Source of the DNA: JANQJA01 sp965267485
GTDB taxonomy: Bacteria > Pseudomonadota > Gammaproteobacteria > Pseudomonadales > Azotimanducaceae
Direction: 5' to 3'
DNA length: 64,000 nt
Assembly (NCBI GenBank): GCA_965267485.1
Contig: OZ254080.1
Coordinates: 2,852,001-2,916,000, forward strand
A program made the translations under genes and the position numbers. The notes under the pieces are model-generated. The model did no database searches and was not told where the DNA came from. It worked only from the letters and a program-made list of their open reading frames with translations. Of this stretch, positions 61,802 to 64,000 are shown piece by piece (the stretch's first letter is position 1; each line of letters opens with the position of its first letter).

Positions 61802-64000
61802 ATGACTGATACACCCAAGATTATCTATACCGAAACCGATGAGGCCCCTCGCCTCGCTACCTACGCTTTCCTGCCGATTATCAAGGCTTTCAGCGATTCC
61901 GCCGGCGTCATCGTCGAGACTCGTGATATCTCACTGGCCGGCCGCATCGTCTCCCAGTTCCCGGAACGCCTGACCGATGCGCAGCGTATCGACGACGCGC
62001 TCGCCGAACTCGGCGCCCTGACCCAGAAGCCCGAGGCGAACATCATCAAGCTGCCGAACATCTCGGCGTCAATGCCGCAGATGATCGAAACGATCAAGGA
62101 ACTGCAGGACAAGGGCTACGACCTGCCGGACTATCCGTGGGATCCGCAATCGGATGAGGAGCGCGACTTCAAGGCGCGCTACGACCGCGTCAAGGGCAGC
62201 GCCGTGAACCCTGTGCTGCGAGAGGGCAACTCCGATCGACGCGCTGCCAGGGTGGTAAAGGACTTCGCCAAGAAGTATCCGCACCGCATGGGCGAATGGT
62301 CAAAGGACTCGAAGACCCACGTTTCCCACATGGACGAGGGTGATTTCTACGCCTCCGAGAAGTCCGTCACGATGCCAGGCGATGATTCGCTGAAGATCGT
62401 CTTCGACGGCGGCGGTGTGAAACGGTGCTCGCCGACGATGTGGCCGTCGAAGCCGGCGAAGTCGTCGATGCGGCCTTCATGAGCAAGAATGCATTGTGCG
62501 CCTTCCTCGACCGGGAACTGGCGAACACCGAGGATGGTGTTCTCTTCTCGCTGCACCTCAAGGCGACCATGATGAAAGTCTCCGACCCGATCATCTTCGG
62601 CCACGCCGTTCGCGCCTTCTACAAATCCGCGCTCGAGAAGCACGCCAGCACGCTCGATGAACTCGGTTTTGACCCGAATAACGGTATCGGCGATGCGTAC
62701 GCCAAGATCGAGTCTCTGCCTGCCGACAAGCGCGACGAGATCAAGGCCGACCTCGACGGCTGCCTCTCCAGCGGCCCCGACCTTGCGATGGTCAATTCAT
62801 CGCGCGGTATCACCAACCTGCACGTCCCGTCGGACGTCATCATCGACGCCTCGATGCCGGCCGCAATCCGTGAGGGCGGCAAGATGTGGGGTGCCGACGA
62901 TGACACCCACGACATGAAGGCGGTGATTCCGGACCGGTGCTACGCCGGCGTGTACGACGAGACGATCAAGGACTGCATCGAGCACGGCGCATTCGATCCG
63001 CGGACGATGGGCAGCGTGCCCAACGTGGGCCTCATGGCGCAGCGAGCGGAGGAGTACGGCTCCCACGACACAACGTTCGAGGCGCCCGGCAACGGCAAAA
63101 TGCGCGTCATCAACAGCGCGGGCGAGACCATCCTCGAACACGACGTCGAGGAGGGCGATATCTGGCGCCTTTGCCGCGTGAAAGACATTCCGATCCGCGA
63201 CTGGGTCAAGCTCGCGGTCAACCGGGCGAAGGATACTGGCGCGCCGATCGTGTTCTGGCTCGACGAGCACCGCGCACACGATGCGCAGCTGATCGCCAAG
63301 GTCAACGCTTACCTGCCCGAACACGATCTGAGCGGCGTCGAATACCATATTCTCGCGCCGGCCGAGGCCTCGCGACTGTCGCTCGAGCGCGCACGAAAGG
63401 GCGAAGACACGATCTCGGTCACGGGCAATGTGCTGCGGGATTACCTTACCGATCTGTTCCCGATTCTCGAGCTGGGTACCAGTGCCAAGATGCTGTCGAT
63501 CGTGCCGCTCATCAACGGCGGCGGACTCTTCGAAACCGGCGCGGGCGGTTCGGCACCGAAGCATGTGCAGCAATTCGAACAGGAAGGTCATCTGCGCTGG
63601 GATTCGCTTGGCGAGTACCTTGCACTCACCGCGTCGTTCGAACACCTGGCGAAATCATTCGAGAACAAGCAGGCCAAGCTGCTTGGCGAGACCCTCACGG
63701 AGGCAATTGCCAAATTCCTCGAAACCAACAAGTCGCCGTCACGCGTTGTGAACGAGATCGACAACCGCGGTAGCCACTTCTACCTCGCGATGTACTGGGC
63801 CGAGGCGATGGCTGCCCAGGATGCCGACCCGAGCCTGAAGGAACGTTTCGCCAAACTGGCGAAGACGCTCCAGGACAACGAGGACAAGATCAACGGCGAA
63901 CTGCTGGCGGCCCAGGGGTCTCCGCAGGATGTCGGCGGCTACTACATGCCCGATCCCGAGAAGACCACACGGGCAATGTGTCCGTCAGAAACCCTCAATG
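61802..64000 (+). pseudogene. icd: Monomeric NADP-dependent isocitrate dehydrogenase, frameshifted and cut by window end
   Basis: The enzyme turns isocitrate to 2-oxoglutarate with NADP+ in the TCA cycle. The N-terminal 200 codons (PKIIYTETDEAPRLATYAFLPIIKAF, NIIKLPNISASMPQM, VLREGNSDRRAA) are clear monomeric IDH. Near 62408-62418 the frame breaks: FDGGG continues in the next frame as ETVLADDVAVEAGEVVDAAFMS, then STRG-like NSSRGITNLHVPSDVIIDASMPA to GGYYMPDPEKTTRAM and the window edge. A one-base loss in a GGCGGCGGTGTG run accounts for it. Probably fewer than 15 codons are beyond the edge (family length about 740). A broken icd would be costly unless another IDH exists, so sequence error must be considered. 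ATG at 61802. Confidence 0.85.

Overview
The window reads as a high-GC chromosomal segment of a free-living, probably aerobic and heterotrophic gammaproteobacterium. The clues are a ppc/purT pair, a monomeric isocitrate dehydrogenase, a TonB-dependent receptor with an outer-membrane beta barrel, a lipoprotein-type DUF3604 protein, and many acyl-CoA, flavin and hotdog enzymes. I cannot place it below class level with confidence.

Layout. (1) 1-15.4 kb is backbone: the tail of a TcuA-like flavoprotein, an MFS exporter, a C15 peptidase, an SDR, ppc, purT, a MATE pump, a MaoC/aldo-keto reductase pair, a double YjbR protein, a hybrid histidine kinase and an LLM-type oxidoreductase. (2) 15.4-33.5 kb is a genomic island in the 3' end of a tRNA-Ala(GGC) gene, bounded by a 29-bp direct repeat of the tRNA end (15454-15482 and 33493-33521). 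A third partial copy lies at 15547-15571. The island is visibly more AT-rich and holds a full type I restriction-modification operon (hsdM-hsdS-hsdR) with a YgjP-like metallopeptidase, a Sel1 membrane protein, a DUF429 protein, an amber-interrupted exonuclease-like gene, and a DUF4011-type helicase-nuclease split by an ISL3-family insertion sequence. No integrase is visible. (3) 33.5-42.8 kb is backbone again: MarR regulator, an in-frame epimerase/enoyl-CoA hydratase fusion, a second enoyl-CoA hydratase, a 24-bp tandem repeat array, the DUF3604-PPIase-HupE operon and fumarylacetoacetase. (4) 42.8-51.6 kb is the most unusual region. A TolB/TPR membrane protein, a 59-residue protein made of six PG-rich octapeptides, two caspase-like peptidases and a RipA-like small membrane protein lie on the plus strand. 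They meet, tail to tail with a 16-bp overlap, a minus-strand DUF4062-like/nSTAND-type/TM/FGE-sulfatase protein and an exported coiled-coil partner. This has the make-up of a regulated cell-death or conflict locus. (5) 51.7-64 kb is catabolic: flavin monooxygenase, CNT transporter, hotdog protein, double CaiB/BaiF CoA-transferase, M81 peptidase, TonB receptor and icd.

Several genes are interrupted by single changes: a TAG in the exonuclease-like gene, a one-base loss in a C run of the CoA-transferase and a one-base loss in a GC-rich run of icd. The icd lesion in a central metabolic gene makes sequencing or assembly error a serious alternative to decay for the two frameshifts. The IS-split helicase is different: excising the IS and one copy of the 8-bp target duplication restores an exact 1558-codon frame, so that interruption is real and recent. 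Two genes appear to use non-standard start codons (ATT at 18475, CTG at 50332), each preceded by a good Shine-Dalgarno sequence.
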